Origin: Variovorax paradoxus
Lineage (GTDB): Bacteria > Pseudomonadota > Gammaproteobacteria > Burkholderiales > Burkholderiaceae_C
NCBI RefSeq assembly: GCF_009755665.1
Contig: NZ_CP046622.1
Location: 3,410,001-3,474,000 of the forward strand
Direction of reading: 5' to 3'
DNA length: 64,000 bases
Shown: positions 34,621 to 44,193 of the stretch, one piece after another
Position numbering within the stretch: the stretch's first letter is position 1
Layout: each line of letters opens with the position of its first letter
Made by a program: the position numbers and the translations under genes
Notes under the pieces: generated by a model
Told to the model about the DNA's origin: nothing
Databases searched by the model: none
Seen by the model: only the letters and a program-made list of their open reading frames with translations

Positions 34621-37600
34621 TCACTCGTAGACGACCGAGGCTTTTCCGGCTTCGGCCTGCGCCGTCCAGCTTGCCAGCGCGGCATCGGTCGGAAAGAACT
34701 TGGCGCGCTCACCAAGCTGCAGTTCGACCTGCGCGCCGCCCCGCGCCATCGAAAGACGCACCGGCAGCCCCTGCACCAGGTCGCCGTGTTCGCTTTGCTC
34801 GGTACGCGGCGGAAAATCTTTCACCAGGCGTGCGATGTCCGGCGCCTTGCCGTTGACCGCCACCCGCAGGAATTTGCCGAAGCGGCAGCGCGCAGTAGCC
34901 AGGTCCCACACCTGCTGCACCTGAAAACGCGCCTCGAAACCGCCGCGGCCGGGCTGCAGCCGGCCGCTCACGATCACCAGCTCGTCGTCCTTCAGCGTGT
35001 TGCGGTTCGCGTTGATCAGCGCCTCGTCGGCGGTCGCGTCGATGGAGTCCGACTTGTCGTCGAGCTTGAAGATCGCCAGGCGACCGCGCTGGCCGTTGAT
35101 CACGCGGAAGTCGCTCACGATGCCCGCAATCACCTGCTGCTCGCGGGTGTCCATCAGGTCGCCGATCTCGCGCTTGCAGAAGCGCCGCACCTCGTGCGAC
35201 ACCTCGTCGAACAGATGGCCCGAGAGGTAGAAGCCCACGGCCGTTTTCTCGTAGGTGAGCCGCTCCTTCACGCCCCAGGGCGTGGCGTCCACCAGTTCGG
35301 GCTCCTGCGTGGCCGAGCCGTGCTCGCTGTCGCCGAAGATGTCGACCTGGGCCGCGTTGGCTTCGGTGGCCACCGCGAACTCGAAGGCGCGGTCAACCGA
35401 GGCGATGAGCGAGGCGCGGTTCTGCTGAATGGCATCGAACGCGCCGGCCTTGATGAGCGCTTCGACCGTGCGCTTGTTGATGCGCTGGCGGTCGATGCGC
35501 ACGCAAAAATCGAACAGGCTCTTGAACGGACCGCCCTCTTCGCGCGCCCGCACAATGGCCTCCACCGCAAGCTGTCCCGTGCCCTTGACGGCCCCCAGGC
35601 CGTAGCGAATCACCTTGTCGGTGACGGGTTCAAAGCGGTAGTTGCCGCGGTTCACGTCCGGCGGCTCGAACGTGATGCCGAAGTTTTTCTGCGCGTCCTC
35701 GAACAACACCTTGAGCTTGTCGGTGTCGTCCATTTCCACGGTCATGTTGGCGCAGAAGAACTCGGCCGTGTAATGAACCTTGAGCCAGCCCGTGTGGTAC
35801 GCCAGCAGCGAATAGGCGGCCGCGTGCGACTTGTTGAAGCCGTAGCCCGCGAACTTCTCCATCAAGTCGAAGATCTCGTCGGCCTTGTCCTGCGGAATGC
35901 CGTGCGTCTTGAGCGCGCCCGCTCGGAACTTCTCGCGGTGCTCGGCCATCTCCTCGAGCTTTTTCTTGCCCATGGCGCGGCGCAGCAGGTCGGCGCCGCC
36001 GAGCGAGTAGCCGCCCAGGATCTGCGCGGTCTGCATCACCTGCTCCTGGTAGACCATGATCCCGTAGGTTTCGGAGAGCATCTCGGCCACGGCCGGGTGC
36101 GGGTACTCCACCTCTTCGCGGCCGTGCTTGCGCGCCACGAAGCTCGGAATCAGGTCCATCGGGCCCGGCCGGTACAGCGCGTTGAGCGCAATCAGGTCTT
36201 CAAGGCGCGTGGGCCGCGCATCCTTCAGCATGCCCTGCATGCCGCGGCTTTCAAACTGGAACACCGCTTCCGTCTTGCCCTCGGAAAAGAGCTTGTAGGT
36301 CTCGCGGTCGTCCAGCTTGATGTTCTCGTAGGCAAAGTTCTCCTGGCCCTTGTGGCGCTTGACGATGAACTCTTTCGCAATCTCGAGGATGGTGAGCGTG
36401 GCCAGGCCCAGAAAGTCGAACTTCACGAGGCCGATGGCCTCCACGTCGTCCTTGTCGTATTGGCTCACGGCCGAGTCGCTGCCGGGCTGCTGGTACAGCG
36501 GGCAAAAATCGGTGAGCTTGCCGGGCGCAATCAGCACGCCGCCCGCGTGCATGCCGATGTTGCGGGTCATGCCTTCGAGCTTTTGCGCAAGCTCCACCAG
36601 CATGCGCACTTCTTCTTCCTTCTCGATGCGGGCCGCGAGCTGCGGCTCCATCTCGATGGCGTAGTTGTTCTTGTCGCCATCCACCTTCGGATCCGGCGGA
36701 TACTGGATGGTGACAGGCTGGCCCGGCTTGTTCGGAATGAGCTTGCTGATGCCGTCGCAGAACATGTAGCTCATGTCCAGCACTCGGCCCACGTCGCGAA
36801 TGGCGGCGCGGGCGGCCATCGTTCCGAAGGTGGCGATCTGGCTCACGGCCTCGCGGCCGTACTTGTCCTTCACGTAGTCGATCACGCGGTCGCGGTTGCC
36901 CTGGCAGAAGTCGATGTCGAAGTCGGGCATCGAAACGCGCTCGGGGTTCAGGAACCGTTCGAACAGCAGCTTGTATTCGAGCGGATCGAGGTCGGTGATC
37001 TTCAGCGCATAGGCCACCAGCGAGCCCGCGCCCGAGCCCCGGCCCGGGCCCACCGGACAGCCGTTGTTCTTGGCCCACTTGATGAAGTCGCCCACGATCA
37101 GGAAATAGCCCGGGAACCCCATGTTCAAGATCGTGTTGATCTCGAACTCGAGCCGCTCCACATAGCGCGGCCGCTCGGCATCGCGCTTGGCCTGGTCTGG
37201 ATACAGGTGCACCAGCCGCTCTTCGAGCCCCGCGAAGGACTCCTGGCGGAAGAACTCGTCGATCGGCATGCGCACGCCTTCGCTGATGAAAGGCGTCGGA
37301 AAATCGGGCAGCTGCGGCTTGCCGAGCACCAGCGTCAGGTTGCAGCGCTTGGCAATCTCGACCGTGTTGGCCAGCGCGCTCGGCACGTCGGCAAAGAGCG
37401 CCTGCATTTCGGCGCTCGACTTGAAATACTGCTCCTCGGTGAACTTGCGCACCCGGCGCGGGTTGCCCAGGATTTCGCCTTCGGAGATACAGACCCGTGC
37501 CTCGTGCGCCTCGTAGTCCTGGCGCTCGGCAAACTGCACAGGGTGCGTGGCGACCACCGGCAGGCGCAGCCGGGCCGCGAGCTTCACGGCGGCAATCACG

Positions 37601-38139
37601 TGCGGCTCGTCCTCGGGGCGGCCCGCGCGCTGCAGCTCGATGTAGAAGCGGTGCGGGAACATGCCCGCCAACTGAAGCGCCAGTTCAGCGGCGCGTTCTT
37701 CCTGCCCCTGCAAAAGCGGCGCCCCCAGAGGGCCGGCTTGCGCGCCCGAGAGCGCGATCAGCCCGCCCTGCAGCTCTTCGAGCCATTCGAGCTTGCAGGC
37801 CGCTTGGGATTGCCCCCGGCCCACGTTCTGCGTCCAGGCACGCGCCAGCAACTCGGAAAGATGCAGGTAGCCTTCCATGTTCTGCACCAGCAGCACGATG
37901 CGCGTGAGCACGCCGGGCTCCTTGCCCAGCCCCTCGACGAAGATTTCTGCGCCGATGACCGGCTTGACACCCTTGCTGCGCCCCTGTTTGTAGAACTTGA
38001 TCGCCCCGAACAGGTTGTTCAGGTCGGTGATGGCCAGTGCGGGCTGCTTGTCGGCAGCGGCGGCCTTGACGACTTCGTCGATTCGGTTGGTGCCGTCGAC
38101 GACGGAAAACTCGGTGTGCAGGCGCAGGTGAACAAACAT
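34621..38139 (-). CDS. dnaE: DNA polymerase III subunit alpha
   Basis: DnaE is the replicative polymerase. The 1,172-residue protein starts with a PHP domain (HLRLHTEFSVVDG). The C-family polymerase catalytic aspartates are in MPDFDIDFCQ near residue 405, and the palm/fingers (GPGRGSGAGSLVAY, NKSHAAAYSLLAYHTGWLK) are intact. A tandem HhH region and C-terminal OB domain follow (GIVSDFRVINGQRGRLAIF). The length matches the family. It is transcribed alone, with its promoter in the 149 bp shared with trhO. Confidence 0.97.
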   Translation of the reverse strand: MFVHLRLHTEFSVVDGTNRIDEVVKAAAADKQPALAITDLNNLFGAIKFYKQGRSKGVKPVIGAEIFVEGLGKEPGVLTRIVLLVQNMEGYLHLSELLARAWTQNVGRGQSQAACKLEWLEELQGGLIALSGAQAGPLGAPLLQGQEERAAELALQLAGMFPHRFYIELQRAGRPEDEPHVIAAVKLAARLRLPVVATHPVQFAERQDYEAHEARVCISEGEILGNPRRVRKFTEEQYFKSSAEMQALFADVPSALANTVEIAKRCNLTLVLGKPQLPDFPTPFISEGVRMPIDEFFRQESFAGLEERLVHLYPDQAKRDAERPRYVERLEFEINTILNMGFPGYFLIVGDFIKWAKNNGCPVGPGRGSGAGSLVAYALKITDLDPLEYKLLFERFLNPERVSMPDFDIDFCQGNRDRVIDYVKDKYGREAVSQIATFGTMAARAAIRDVGRVLDMSYMFCDGISKLIPNKPGQPVTIQYPPDPKVDGDKNNYAIEMEPQLAARIEKEEEVRMLVELAQKLEGMTRNIGMHAGGVLIAPGKLTDFCPLYQQPGSDSAVSQYDKDDVEAIGLVKFDFLGLATLTILEIAKEFIVKRHKGQENFAYENIKLDDRETYKLFSEGKTEAVFQFESRGMQGMLKDARPTRLEDLIALNALYRPGPMDLIPSFVARKHGREEVEYPHPAVAEMLSETYGIMVYQEQVMQTAQILGGYSLGGADLLRRAMGKKKLEEMAEHREKFRAGALKTHGIPQDKADEIFDLMEKFAGYGFNKSHAAAYSLLAYHTGWLKVHYTAEFFCANMTVEMDDTDKLKVLFEDAQKNFGITFEPPDVNRGNYRFEPVTDKVIRYGLGAVKGTGQLAVEAIVRAREEGGPFKSLFDFCVRIDRQRINKRTVEALIKAGAFDAIQQNRASLIASVDRAFEFAVATEANAAQVDIFGDSEHGSATQEPELVDATPWGVKERLTYEKTAVGFYLSGHLFDEVSHEVRRFCKREIGDLMDTREQQVIAGIVSDFRVINGQRGRLAIFKLDDKSDSIDATADEALINANRNTLKDDELVIVSGRLQPGRGGFEARFQVQQVWDLATARCRFGKFLRVAVNGKAPDIARLVKDFPPRTEQSEHGDLVQGLPVRLSMARGGAQVELQLGERAKFFPTDAALASWTAQAEAGKASVVYE

Positions 38140-38189
38140 CCTCCCATTGTAGAAACCGGCACTCCACGATGTGGGTTGGCAATCCCCTA

Positions 38190-38272
38190 AATTGAGCCCC
38201 CCGGCTTGCCACTTCGTGTGCTTCGCCCCCCCCCGAGGGGGAGGCTCGGTGCCTTGGGGCGGCCCGGCGGCA
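38190..38272. repeat. Intergenic repeat-like element with C8 run between dnaE and trhO
   Basis: The segment contains the phrase TTGCCACTTCGTGTGCTTCG, then a run of eight C with CGAGGGGGAGG, and CTTGGGGCGGCCCGGCGG. Together they form a G/C-rich imperfect hairpin. I recognise this wording from intergenic regions of Variovorax and Acidovorax genomes, where it recurs. Only one copy is visible in this window, so the repeat call rests on memory. Confidence 0.5.
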
Positions 38273-38288
38273 CCTACAATTCCGCCCC

Positions 38289-39074
38289 GTGCAAGAGATT
38301 TTGAATATTGCGGCCTACAAGTTCGTAGCCATCGACGACAGCCCCGTGCTGCGTGAAGACCTGCGCGGGCGCGCCCAGGCGCTGGGCCTCATGGGCACCA
38401 TCCTGCTGGCGCCCGAGGGCATCAACCTGTTTCTGGCGGGCGCAGCCGACGCCATTCGCAGCTTTGTGGCCAGCCTCCGCGCCGATCCGCGCTTTGCAGA
38501 CCTCGAAACCAAGGAAAGCTGGTCGGCCACGCAGCCCTTCCGCCGCATGCTGGTGAAGCTGAAGCGCGAGATCATCCGCATGGACCATCCCGCCATCCAG
38601 CCGGCGGCCGGCCGCGCACCGGGCGTGGACGCGCACACCCTCAAGCGCTGGCTCGACCAGGGGCATGACGACGCCGGCCGCGAAATTGCGCTGCTCGACA
38701 CGCGCAACGACTTCGAGGTCGACGAAGGCACCTTCGACGGCGCAATCGACTGGCGCATCACCAAGTTCACCGAATTCCCGCCCGCACTGAAAGCACACAG
38801 CGCCGATTTCGCGGGCAAGACGGTCGTGAGCTTCTGCACCGGCGGTATCCGCTGCGAAAAGGCCGCCATCCTGATGCGCGAGGAAGGCGTGGAAAACGTG
38901 CTGCAGCTCGAAGGCGGCATCCTTAAATATTTCGAAGAAGTCGGCGGTGCGCACTATCACGGCGACTGCTTCGTGTTCGACGGCCGGCGCGCGCTGGCAC
39001 CCGACCTGAGCGCACGCGCGGCCGATGCGAGTGCGCGCGCTGCCGAGGATCCCGACCTGGAACAAAAGAACTGA
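38289..39074 (+). CDS. trhO: tRNA uridine(34) hydroxylase, rhodanese family (TrhO/YceA)
   Basis: TrhO hydroxylates U34 of certain tRNAs with oxygen, giving ho5U. The 261-residue protein has the N-terminal acylphosphatase-like half ([14 protein letters not shown]) and a rhodanese domain with the catalytic Cys in [26 protein letters not shown], the family's rhodanese entry motif, is present. The start is GTG 38289. It ends at the terminator at 39074-39094. Confidence 0.88.
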   Translation: MQEILNIAAYKFVAIDDSPVLREDLRGRAQALGLMGTILLAPEGINLFLAGAADAIRSFVASLRADPRFADLETKESWSATQPFRRMLVKLKREIIRMDHPAIQPAAGRAPGVDAHTLKRWLDQGHDDAGREIALLDTRNDFEVDEGTFDGAIDWRITKFTEFPPALKAHSADFAGKTVVSFCTGGIRCEKAAILMREEGVENVLQLEGGILKYFEEVGGAHYHGDCFVFDGRRALAPDLSARAADASARAAEDPDLEQKN

Positions 39075-39094
39075 GCCCCCGCGCCGCGGGGGCT
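39074..39094. terminator. Bidirectional terminator after trhO
   Basis: AGCCCCCGC and GCGGGGGCT pair as a 9-bp GC stem with loop GCC, directly overlapping the last base of the trhO stop. TTGTT follows on the plus strand. It separates trhO from the convergent pirin gene. Confidence 0.75.
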
Positions 39095-39111
39095 TGTTCG
39101 CTGCGGGCTCG

Positions 39112-40035
39112 TCAGACCGGCGTGGTGCCGACGTCCGGCTCACGCACGCCGAAGGGCTTGCCCGGCAGCGGAATGAATTCGGTCTCACCGGGCACGTGGC
39201 CCATGCGCTGGGCGGCCCAGTCGGAGCCCGCCTCCAGAATGCGCTCGCGCCGGCTGGAAACGAAGTTCCAGGTGATGTAGCGCGGACCATCGAGCGGCTC
39301 GCCGCCGATCACCATCAAACGCACCGCCGTATCGGCGCTCAGCACCGCGCCCTGGCCGTCCGGCAGCACAACCATCGTGTGCGCCGCAATGGACTCGCCA
39401 TTGATGCGCGCATCGGCATCGACGGCGTAGACGGCCAGCTCCTGTGCCAGTGCGGGCAATTCGAAGCGGCCGCCAGCGGGCAGTGCGATATCGAGGTAGA
39501 GCGTCTGCGACAGCGTCTTGACCGGTGAGTGCTTTCCAAAGGCCTCGCCCACCAGTACGCGCACCTTCGCGCCTTGCTCCTCAAGCTCGGGAATGGCGCT
39601 GGCCGGCGTGTGCTCGAAGCTCGGCTCGACCTCTTCATGCGCCTGTGGCAAGGCTGCCCAAAGCTGCAGGCCATGGTTAACGTAGGTATCGGCCTTGAGC
39701 CGCTCGGGCTTGCGCTCGGAGTGCACGATGCCGCGGCCCGCCGTCATCCAGTTGATGGCACCGGGCAAGATTTCCTGCACGCTGCCGAGGCTGTCGCGAT
39801 GCATCATCGCGCCCTCGAAAAGATAAGTGACCGTCGAAAGGCCGATGTGCGGATGCGGCCGCACATCGTGTTCGGCACCGGGCTGCTCGGTAGCCGGGCC
39901 GAAGTGGTCGAAGAAGACGAAGGGCCCGACCGACCGGCGCTGCGCCGCGGGCAGCAGGCGCCGCACCTTGAAGCCACCGCCCAGGTCCTTGTCATGCGGT
40001 TGAAGCAGTTGGGTCTGTGCGGCGTTATCGGTCAT
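39112..40035 (-). CDS. Pirin family protein (long form)
   Basis: Pirins are cupin-fold metal proteins; some oxidise quercetin. The 307-residue product has the metal-binding PHPHIGLSTVTYLFEG stretch with paired His, plus GRGIVHSER with further ligands, in the N-terminal cupin. A C-terminal cupin of the pirin_C type follows. I place the start at ATG 40035 (MTDNAAQTQ). It is the last gene of a minus-strand redox cluster: pirin, DoxX, WrbA-like, pirin. Confidence 0.88.
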   Translation of the reverse strand: MTDNAAQTQLLQPHDKDLGGGFKVRRLLPAAQRRSVGPFVFFDHFGPATEQPGAEHDVRPHPHIGLSTVTYLFEGAMMHRDSLGSVQEILPGAINWMTAGRGIVHSERKPERLKADTYVNHGLQLWAALPQAHEEVEPSFEHTPASAIPELEEQGAKVRVLVGEAFGKHSPVKTLSQTLYLDIALPAGGRFELPALAQELAVYAVDADARINGESIAAHTMVVLPDGQGAVLSADTAVRLMVIGGEPLDGPRYITWNFVSSRRERILEAGSDWAAQRMGHVPGETEFIPLPGKPFGVREPDVGTTPV

Positions 40036-40060
40036 CGGGGGCTCCGTGGTGGACTGGGTT

Positions 40061-40612
40061 TTACCCGCGCGATCTTGCCACTTCGGCGACGCGCTCGCCG
40101 AAAGCACGCGCAGTGTCGAAGTCGCCCTTGAACATCTCGGCCGGGCTCGCATCCGACGGCGACTGCGTGAGCAGGCCGCCGTAGCCACCCACGTAGTTCA
40201 GCGAATCGCGCGTGGCGGCCTTGTTGTTCGTCGGCAGGATGCCCAAGCTCACCCAGATGCCGCTGTGCTGCATCGCGAGCGTCCACAGGTACGCCATGGT
40301 CGTGACCTTGTCGCCGTTCATGGTGGCGCTGTTGGTGAAGCCCGCAAAGAGCTTGTCTTTCCAGCCCTGCGTGAACCACACCTTCGACGACGCATCGGCA
40401 AACTTCTTGAACTGCCAGCTCACGCCGCCCATGTAGGTCGGCGAGCCCATGATGATGGCGTCCGCTGCGGCCAGCGTCTCCCAACCGCCTTCGGGCAGGT
40501 TGCCATCCGCATCGATGGCGAGCAGTTGCGCGCCGGCTCCATCGGCGACAGCCTGGGCGATGCGCTGGGTGTGGCCGTAGCCGGAATGAAAGACGACCAC
40601 GATGTTTGGCAT
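40061..40612 (-). CDS. Flavodoxin-fold NAD(P)H:quinone oxidoreductase, WrbA-like
   Basis: This 183-residue FMN protein starts PNIVVVFHSGYGHTQRIAQA, whose SGYGHT loop binds the FMN phosphate. GSPTYMGGVSWQFKKF supplies the isoalloxazine site. It is probably a two-electron quinone reductase that guards against semiquinone cycling. CAGGAG lies 9 bases before ATG 40612. DoxX is upstream and a pirin is 25 bp downstream, in keeping with a quinone/aromatic stress role. Confidence 0.88.
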   Translation of the reverse strand: MPNIVVVFHSGYGHTQRIAQAVADGAGAQLLAIDADGNLPEGGWETLAAADAIIMGSPTYMGGVSWQFKKFADASSKVWFTQGWKDKLFAGFTNSATMNGDKVTTMAYLWTLAMQHSGIWVSLGILPTNNKAATRDSLNYVGGYGGLLTQSPSDASPAEMFKGDFDTARAFGERVAEVARSRG

Positions 40613-40673
40613 TGGATGGTTCTCCTGAAGTGGTGACGAGGGTCGTTGATGCGAAGCCCGGGCAAAAGCCTGC

Positions 40674-41111
40674 TTACTTCCTGTCGATGCTGAAGCGGCC
40701 GGCACCGAAGGCGACAAAGGCGAGCAAACCGCCGGAAATGGCAATGTTCTTGAAGAACATCAGCTGGTTCACGAAGGCCTTGTCTGCGGGCATGCTCCAG
40801 TAATTGTGGAACAGCACCGATGCCGCGACGGTGAACACCGCCAGCACCACGGCCGCGAGGCGTGTCTTGAAGCCGACGAGCAGCATCAGGCCCAGGCCCA
40901 GTTCCACGACGATCGCGATGACCGCCGCAACCTGCGGCAGCGGCGCTCCGACGGACGAGATATACCCGACCGTGCCCGCAAAGCCCATGAGCTTGCTGAA
41001 GCCCGCAGGCACGAAAAGCAGCGCCAGCAGCACGCGACCTACAAGTGCCAGCGTGTCTTGCGCTGCGGTGGGGTTGGATGTGGCGGTTACATTGATTGCG
41101 GTGGTTGTCAT
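40674..41111 (-). CDS. DoxX family membrane protein
   Basis: The 145-residue protein has four predicted membrane helices (VGRVLLALLFVPAGFSKLMG, AAVIAIVVELGLGLMLLVG, AAVVLAVFTVAASVLFHNY, IAISGGLLAFVAFGAG). It also has the DoxX signature FVPAGFSKLMGF. DoxX proteins are linked to quinone or thiol redox chemistry, with no defined role here. GAGGAG precedes ATG 41111, which sets the start. Confidence 0.88.
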   Translation of the reverse strand: MTTTAINVTATSNPTAAQDTLALVGRVLLALLFVPAGFSKLMGFAGTVGYISSVGAPLPQVAAVIAIVVELGLGLMLLVGFKTRLAAVVLAVFTVAASVLFHNYWSMPADKAFVNQLMFFKNIAISGGLLAFVAFGAGRFSIDRK

Positions 41112-41176
41112 GATGAAACTCCTCGGTTGTAGAAAGTTGAAAGAAGCGGAAAACAAGAATTGAAGAAAACGTCTGC

Positions 41177-41878
41177 TCAGGCGGCCAGGTCGAACACCAG
41201 CACTTCGGCATCCTTGCCGGCGCCGAGCGTCAGTTGCGATTCGCCTTGCAGCATCGCGGCGTCGCCGCCAGACAGCTTCTGGCCGTTGACTTCGAGCTCC
41301 CCGCGCACCAGGTGCACATAGCTCTTGCGCTGCGGATCGAGCGCCAGGCTGGCTTTTTCGTCGCCATCGAGCAGGCCGGCGAACAGGCGCGCGTCGGCGT
41401 GCACCGTCACCGAGCCGTCGGCGCCGTCGGGCGAGGCCACCAAGCGCAGCTTGCCGCGCTTTTCGTCATTGCTGAATTTCTTCTGCTCGTAGCCCGGCGC
41501 AATGCCGCGCACGTTCGGCTCGATCCAGATCTGCAGGAAATGCGTGGTCTCGTCGGCCTTGTGGTTGAACTCGCTGTGCATCACGCCGCGGCCCGCGCTC
41601 ATGCGCTGCACGTCGCCCGGCGGAATCGACTCCACGTTGCCCATGCTGTCCTTGTGCGCCAGTTCACCCGAGAGCACGTAGCTGATGATTTCCATGTCCT
41701 TGTGGCCATGGGTGCCAAAGCCGGCGCCCGCGGCCACGCGGTCTTCGTTGATCACCCGCAGGTTGCCGAAGCCCATGTGGGCCGGGTCGTAGTAGCCGGC
41801 AAAAGAAAAGCTGTGGAACGAGCGCAGCCAGCCATGGTCGGCATAACCGCGTTCCTGTGATTTACGGACTTGCAACAT
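41177..41878 (-). CDS. Pirin family protein (short form, YhaK-like)
   Basis: This 233-residue bicupin has the pirin signature: GFGTHGHKDMEIISYVLSGELAHKDSMG in the first cupin (metal His pair HGH) and GRGVMHSEFNH as the second ligand group. It differs clearly from the longer pirin in the same cluster. GGAG lies 7 bases before ATG 41878. It is the first gene of the four-gene run and diverges from the LysR gene, which is its likely regulator. Confidence 0.9.
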   Translation of the reverse strand: MLQVRKSQERGYADHGWLRSFHSFSFAGYYDPAHMGFGNLRVINEDRVAAGAGFGTHGHKDMEIISYVLSGELAHKDSMGNVESIPPGDVQRMSAGRGVMHSEFNHKADETTHFLQIWIEPNVRGIAPGYEQKKFSNDEKRGKLRLVASPDGADGSVTVHADARLFAGLLDGDEKASLALDPQRKSYVHLVRGELEVNGQKLSGGDAAMLQGESQLTLGAGKDAEVLVFDLAA

Positions 41879-42012
41879 CGTCAAACTCCTTCGGCCCTGC
41901 CCCGTGGGAATGCTCGGGCCTTCTTTCGTATGCCGCGCCGGATGCGCAGCGGATGTGAAGAACTTTAGGCCTGCACCCCAGCCGTAAAAGCGCCGGGTTT
42001 TGATGGCATCAT

Positions 42013-42025
42013 TCAAATTATTTGA
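42013..42025. promoter_or_regulatory. Perfect LysR-type operator (T-N11-A palindrome)
   Basis: TCAAATTATTTGA is a perfect inverted repeat of exactly T-N11-A form, the binding signature of LysR-type regulators. It lies in an AT-rich patch 31 bp before the LysR ATG and 135 bp before the divergent pirin. TTGATCAA overlaps it at 42022-42029. Confidence 0.65.
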
Positions 42026-42055
42026 TCAATCGACCGAGCATCCAACGGAGCCACA

Positions 42056-43009
42056 ATGCCCAGCGCCAGAGACGTACTGACCCCCGACGCGCTCGCCATG
42101 CTCCAGACGGTGGCAAGCACCGGCAGCTTTGCGGGCGCGGCGCGCGCGCTCAACCTGGTGCCCAGTGCGCTCAGCTACCGCGTGCGGCAGATCGAAGACG
42201 CGCTCGACGTGCTGCTGTTCGACCGCAGCGCCCGCCAGGCCCGCATCACCGAGGCCGGCGCCGAACTGCTGCGCGAAGCGGCACGCCTGCTGGGCGAGAT
42301 CGATGCGGTGGCCAACCGCGTGAAGCGCGTCGCCACCGGCTGGGAGCCGATGCTCACCATTGCCGTGGACAGCGTGATCGCACGCGACCCGCTGCTCGAC
42401 CTGGCCACTGCCTTCTTCGCGCTGAACCCGCCCACGCGGCTCAAGCTGCGCGATGAAACGCTGCTCGGCACCATCGAGGCACTGACCAGCGGCGAGGCCG
42501 ACCTCGCCATCGGCGCCGTGCTCGACGCGGCAAGCCTGGCCTTCACCGCCACCGGCATCCGCAGCCGGCCGATCGGCGAGCTGTGCTTTGTGTATGCCGT
42601 GGCACCGCACCATCCGCTCGCGCGCTTGCCCGAGCCATTGACCGACGCGGTGCTGCGCCAGCACCGTGCAGTGGCCGCCGCCGACTCGGTGCGCAGCGGC
42701 CCCAGCATGACCGTCAACCTGGTCGGCGGGCAAGACGTGCTCACGGTGCCGAGCATGCATGCCAAGCTGAACGCGCAACTGCACGGCCTTGGCGGCGGTT
42801 TCTTGCCCGAGCCCATGGCGCGTCCCTACATCGAAGCCGGGCACCTCGTCGAACGCAAGACCGAACGCCAGCCGCCGCTCGCCACCATGCATTGCGCCTG
42901 GCGCGTGCGCAGCGCGGGCGGGCCGGGTCGCGCCCTCGAATGGTGGCTCGCGCAGTTCGACCACGAGGCCACGCGGCGGGCGCTGCTCGAGCGGCACCGC
43001 GGCCGCTGA
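42056..43009 (+). CDS. LysR-type transcriptional regulator of the pirin/DoxX cluster
   Basis: This 317-residue regulator has an N-terminal winged HTH (LQTVASTGSFAGAARALNLVPSALSYRVRQIE) with the LTTR helix pattern. The substrate-binding domain starts about residue 95 (LTIAVDSVIARDPL). Divergence from the pirin-DoxX-WrbA-pirin run and the operator between them strongly suggest it controls that run, as is common for pirin clusters. The inducer is unknown. Confidence 0.9.
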   Translation: MPSARDVLTPDALAMLQTVASTGSFAGAARALNLVPSALSYRVRQIEDALDVLLFDRSARQARITEAGAELLREAARLLGEIDAVANRVKRVATGWEPMLTIAVDSVIARDPLLDLATAFFALNPPTRLKLRDETLLGTIEALTSGEADLAIGAVLDAASLAFTATGIRSRPIGELCFVYAVAPHHPLARLPEPLTDAVLRQHRAVAAADSVRSGPSMTVNLVGGQDVLTVPSMHAKLNAQLHGLGGGFLPEPMARPYIEAGHLVERKTERQPPLATMHCAWRVRSAGGPGRALEWWLAQFDHEATRRALLERHRGR

Positions 43010-43094
43010 CGTTGCCCGGTCGGACGCCCCACTTCCAGACCGATGTAGAGTGCAACCACATCCATCGTCTCCCTACACAAGAAAAGAGTCCCTC

Positions 43095-44186
43095 ATGACC
43101 ACTCGCGCAACTGCCAAGACGGCAAAGGCCACCGACCGCCACCGAACCCCCGCCGCCCCGCGCCACTACGCCGTCGTGGGCGCCGGCATTGCCGGCGTGG
43201 CCTGCGCACGCACGCTGGTGCAGGCCGGCCACAAGGTCACCGTCTTCGAACGCGAGGCCGCCCCGGGCGGACGCATGGCGAGCATCGACACCGCCTTCGG
43301 CCGCTTCGACAGCGGCGCGCAGTACTTCACCGTGCGCGACGCCCGCTTTGCGCTGGCGCTCGAAGCCACGCCTAGCCTTTGCCGCCCATGGAGCGCCAAC
43401 CTGGTGCGCGTGCTCGACGCGCACGGGCGCGTGGCCGAAGCGGCATTGCCGGGCCGCGAATCGCACTGGGTTGCCCAGCCCGGCATGGATGCGCTCGTGG
43501 CCTACTGGGCCGCGCCGCTGGGCGGCAACCTCGTGACCGGCACGCAAGTCACGCAGATCGAACCCGATGCGCTGGATCCGAAGCGCTGGCAGCTGCGCAC
43601 CGCGGGTGCGGACGATTCGCAGCATGTGTACTCGGGCTTCGATGCCGTGCTGCTCGCCGTTCCGCCTTCGCGCACACGTGCGCTGCTGGGCGACGGCAAG
43701 CTCTCGGCCAGCATCAGCCAGAAGATCGAGCCCGTGCGCATCGCGCCCTGCTGGACGCTGATGATCGCCTTTCCCCAGGCCAACCAGGCCAACATGTCGC
43801 ACCTCGGCCCGCAATGGAATGCGGCTCGCAGCACCCACCACCGCGTGGCATGGCTCGCGCGCGAGTCGTCCAAGCCGGGGCGCGAACGCGTCGAGCGCTG
43901 GACGCTGCAGGCCAGCGCCACCTGGTCGCAAGAACACCTGCGCGACGACGCCGCGCGCGTCGAAGCCAAGCTGCTGCGCGCCTTCTCCGAGATCACCGGC
44001 ATCCATGCCGCACCCACGCACGCGCAGGCACGCTGCTGGACCGAAGCCCAGACGCAAGTCCCGGTGGGCAAGACCCACCTGTGGGACGCCAAGGCCCGCA
44101 TCGGCGTTGCCGGCGACTGGTGCACCGGCCACCGGGTGGAAGACGCTTTCCTCTCGGGCCTCTCGCTGGCGCTTGCAGTGATCTGA
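43095..44186 (+). CDS. FAD-dependent amine-oxidase-like (renalase-type) protein
   Basis: The 363-residue protein starts with a Rossmann FAD motif ([20 protein letters not shown]), then [12 protein letters not shown], typical of flavin amine oxidases. The C-terminal [20 protein letters not shown] closes the FAD site. The overall length and [14 protein letters not shown] resemble NAD(P)-binding/renalase-like proteins. The real substrate is not evident. A basic Ala/Thr-rich leader of about 20 residues precedes the fold. GluQ follows 7 bp downstream. Confidence 0.85.
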   Translation: MTTRATAKTAKATDRHRTPAAPRHYAVVGAGIAGVACARTLVQAGHKVTVFEREAAPGGRMASIDTAFGRFDSGAQYFTVRDARFALALEATPSLCRPWSANLVRVLDAHGRVAEAALPGRESHWVAQPGMDALVAYWAAPLGGNLVTGTQVTQIEPDALDPKRWQLRTAGADDSQHVYSGFDAVLLAVPPSRTRALLGDGKLSASISQKIEPVRIAPCWTLMIAFPQANQANMSHLGPQWNAARSTHHRVAWLARESSKPGRERVERWTLQASATWSQEHLRDDAARVEAKLLRAFSEITGIHAAPTHAQARCWTEAQTQVPVGKTHLWDAKARIGVAGDWCTGHRVEDAFLSGLSLALAVI

Positions 44187-44193
44187 TCCGCGG

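Noticed and set aside
34786..38190. A 1,134-codon open frame on the plus strand opposite dnaE
   Set aside because: It mirrors dnaE codon by codon in very GC-rich DNA. Its His/Val/Leu/Arg composition is that of an antisense shadow, and it has no domains or ribosome site.
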